Shown piece after piece: positions 5,472 through 6,693 of a stretch of 6,693 bases of DNA. Both the position numbers and the translations under genes were made by a program. Source of the DNA: Candidatus Bathyarchaeota archaeon (lineage in GTDB: Archaea; Thermoproteota; Bathyarchaeia; Bathyarchaeales; DTEX01). The notes beneath the pieces are model-generated. The model worked only from the letters and a program-made list of their open reading frames with translations, made no database searches and was not told the DNA's origin. The stretch lies in the NCBI GenBank assembly GCA_026414245.1, contig JAOAJJ010000062.1, positions 1 to 6,693 on the forward strand, given 5' to 3'. Positions within the stretch are counted from its first letter, which is position 1. Each line of letters begins with the position of its first letter.

Positions 5472-6693
5472 TTGTCAGGCGGTTACATGGGAAATATTCT
5501 GAAAGTTGATTTAACCACTGGAACATTGAGATCCGAGCCGATATCTGAGAGCACCGCTAAAAAATATTTGGGCGGCAAAGGCTACGCTGTTTACCTACTC
5601 TACAATTACTTAAAAGAATACGGGTCTAAAGGTATCTCTCCAATAGATATAAATCCTCTCGGTCCAGAAAACGTTTTAATCTTCGCAACTGGTCCAGGAA
5701 CCGGTGTGCCAGGTTTCCCATGTTCAGGCAGATATCACGTTATGGCGTTAAGGTCTCCATTAACCGGCTCCATTGGAAGTGCTAATTCAGGTGGAGAGTG
5801 GGGTCCCTTCCTTAAATTTTCAGGATATGACATGGTTATTATTGAGGGTGCATCGGAAGACCCTGTCTACCTCTCAATTATCGATGGTTCAGCTGAATTG
5901 AGGAGCGCTGGAGATCTCTGGGGCAAGAATGTCTTCGATACATGCAGAATACTCTCTAGGAAAGTTGGTGGTAAAAACACTAGCGTCGCATGTATCGGTC
6001 CGGCTGGCGAGAACCTTGTCCGCATGGCATGCATAATGAATGACGAGCATAGGGCTGCTGGGAGAACAGGGTTAGGCGCTGTTATGGGGTCAAAGAAACT
6101 TAAAGCAATAGTTGTGTCGGGTGATAAGAAGGTCCCTGTAGCAAACCCAGACGCATTTAGGGAAGTCTCCAGAAGATGTCTTGAAACCATGAGGAAGAAC
6201 CGTGTTACCGGAGAAGGGCTGCCGACATACGGCACATCGATTCTCATAAACGTCATCAACACTGCCGGCGGGCTACCATACAAGAATTGGCAGACCGGCG
6301 TAAACCCCTATGCCGATAAAATAAGCGGCGAAACGTTAGCTGAAACCTATCTAACAGGTAGGAGAGCATGCTGGGGATGCACAATAGGATGTGGAAGAGT
6401 TACAAGTGTCCCTTCAGGACCATTCCAGATCATTGGGACTGAGGGTCCAGAGTATGAGTCGATATGGGCTTTAGGCGGCTCAACAGGGGTTAAAGATTTA
6501 GATGCTGTAGTTAAGGCTAACCACTACTGCGATGAATTTGGAATCGATCCAATTAGTATGGGGTCAACTATAGCGGCTGCAATGGAGCTGAATGAGAGAG
6601 GCTATATACCTAAAGAGGATCTTCAGGGTCTGGACTTAAAGTTCGGGAACTCAACAGCTCTAGTTGAGGCTGTTTGGCGAACAGCGTATAAAG
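5472..6693 (+). CDS. Aldehyde:ferredoxin oxidoreductase family protein (tungsten-pterin), C-terminus outside window
   Basis: The frame is open from here to the window end, giving 407 residues of a protein that usually has about 600. Family enzymes oxidise aldehydes to acids with ferredoxin as electron acceptor, using a tungsten bis-pterin centre and one [4Fe-4S] cluster. Visible marks are SGGYMGNILKVDLTTG (2-17), FATGPGTGVPGFPCSGRYHV (71-90), NDEHRAAGRTGLGAVMGSKK (190-209), the cluster motif C300-x2-C303-x3-C307 (AxCWGCTIGC type) and IGTEGPEYESIWALGG (321-336). The fourth cluster cysteine would lie beyond the edge. TTG 5472 is preferred because GGGGG (5461-5465) precedes it by six bases and MSGGYMG fits the family start. 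In-frame ATG 5457 would add five residues and could be leaderless. The subgroup (AOR, FOR, GAPOR or WOR-like) and substrate cannot be told from this part. Confidence 0.93.
   Translation, partial: MSGGYMGNILKVDLTTGTLRSEPISESTAKKYLGGKGYAVYLLYNYLKEYGSKGISPIDINPLGPENVLIFATGPGTGVPGFPCSGRYHVMALRSPLTGSIGSANSGGEWGPFLKFSGYDMVIIEGASEDPVYLSIIDGSAELRSAGDLWGKNVFDTCRILSRKVGGKNTSVACIGPAGENLVRMACIMNDEHRAAGRTGLGAVMGSKKLKAIVVSGDKKVPVANPDAFREVSRRCLETMRKNRVTGEGLPTYGTSILINVINTAGGLPYKNWQTGVNPYADKISGETLAETYLTGRRACWGCTIGCGRVTSVPSGPFQIIGTEGPEYESIWALGGSTGVKDLDAVVKANHYCDEFGIDPISMGSTIAAAMELNERGYIPKEDLQGLDLKFGNSTALVEAVWRTAYK

Noticed and set aside
5867..6283. Minus-strand open frame of 138 codons inside the AOR-family gene
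   Set aside because: It is antisense to a strongly conserved region of the AOR family, has no ribosome site and has no recognisable motifs.

Overview
The window looks like ordinary archaeal chromosome, probably from a thermophilic Thermoproteota-type lineage (Crenarchaeota or Bathyarchaeia-like). The evidence is a 20S proteasome beta subunit, an archaeal-type NadM, AMMECR1 and DUF1893 proteins, a tungsten aldehyde:ferredoxin oxidoreductase, TATA-like boxes upstream of genes, Shine-Dalgarno (SD) sites of the GGAGG/GGTGA kind, and heavy use of ATA, AGA and AGG codons. The phylum is an inference. The organism is clearly an archaeon.

Layout, left to right. Bases 1-111 (minus) are the N-terminal half or so of a ribbon-helix-helix regulator cut by the window edge. 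Bases 112-470 are a long intergenic stretch with promoter elements, two palindromes and a possible decayed coding remnant. proC (471-1277, plus) converges on nadM (1305-1868, minus). nadM diverges from a plus-strand trio: a single-domain O6-alkylguanine-DNA alkyltransferase (1981-2319), a proteasome beta subunit (about 2405-3016) and AMMECR1 (3069-3692). The trio converges on an M24B Xaa-Pro peptidase (3711-4793, minus). That gene diverges from a DUF1893 protein (4946-5341, plus). The first 407 codons of an AOR-family oxidoreductase (from about 5472) run off the right edge.

Functionally this is a housekeeping mixture: proline synthesis, NAD synthesis, DNA alkylation repair, protein degradation (proteasome plus proline-specific peptidase) and ferredoxin-linked aldehyde oxidation. 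The only plausible co-transcribed unit is MGMT-psmB-AMMECR1, with gaps of roughly 50-85 bp. I see no mobile element, CRISPR array, rRNA or tRNA, and no convincing new multi-gene system.

The points most worth a second look are these. The proteasome beta subunit has Ala where the catalytic N-terminal Thr1 should be, while the rest of the active site is kept. Start codons are unusually often TTG, each behind a good SD site. The DUF1893 reading frame continues with family-like sequence upstream of its only canonical start codon.
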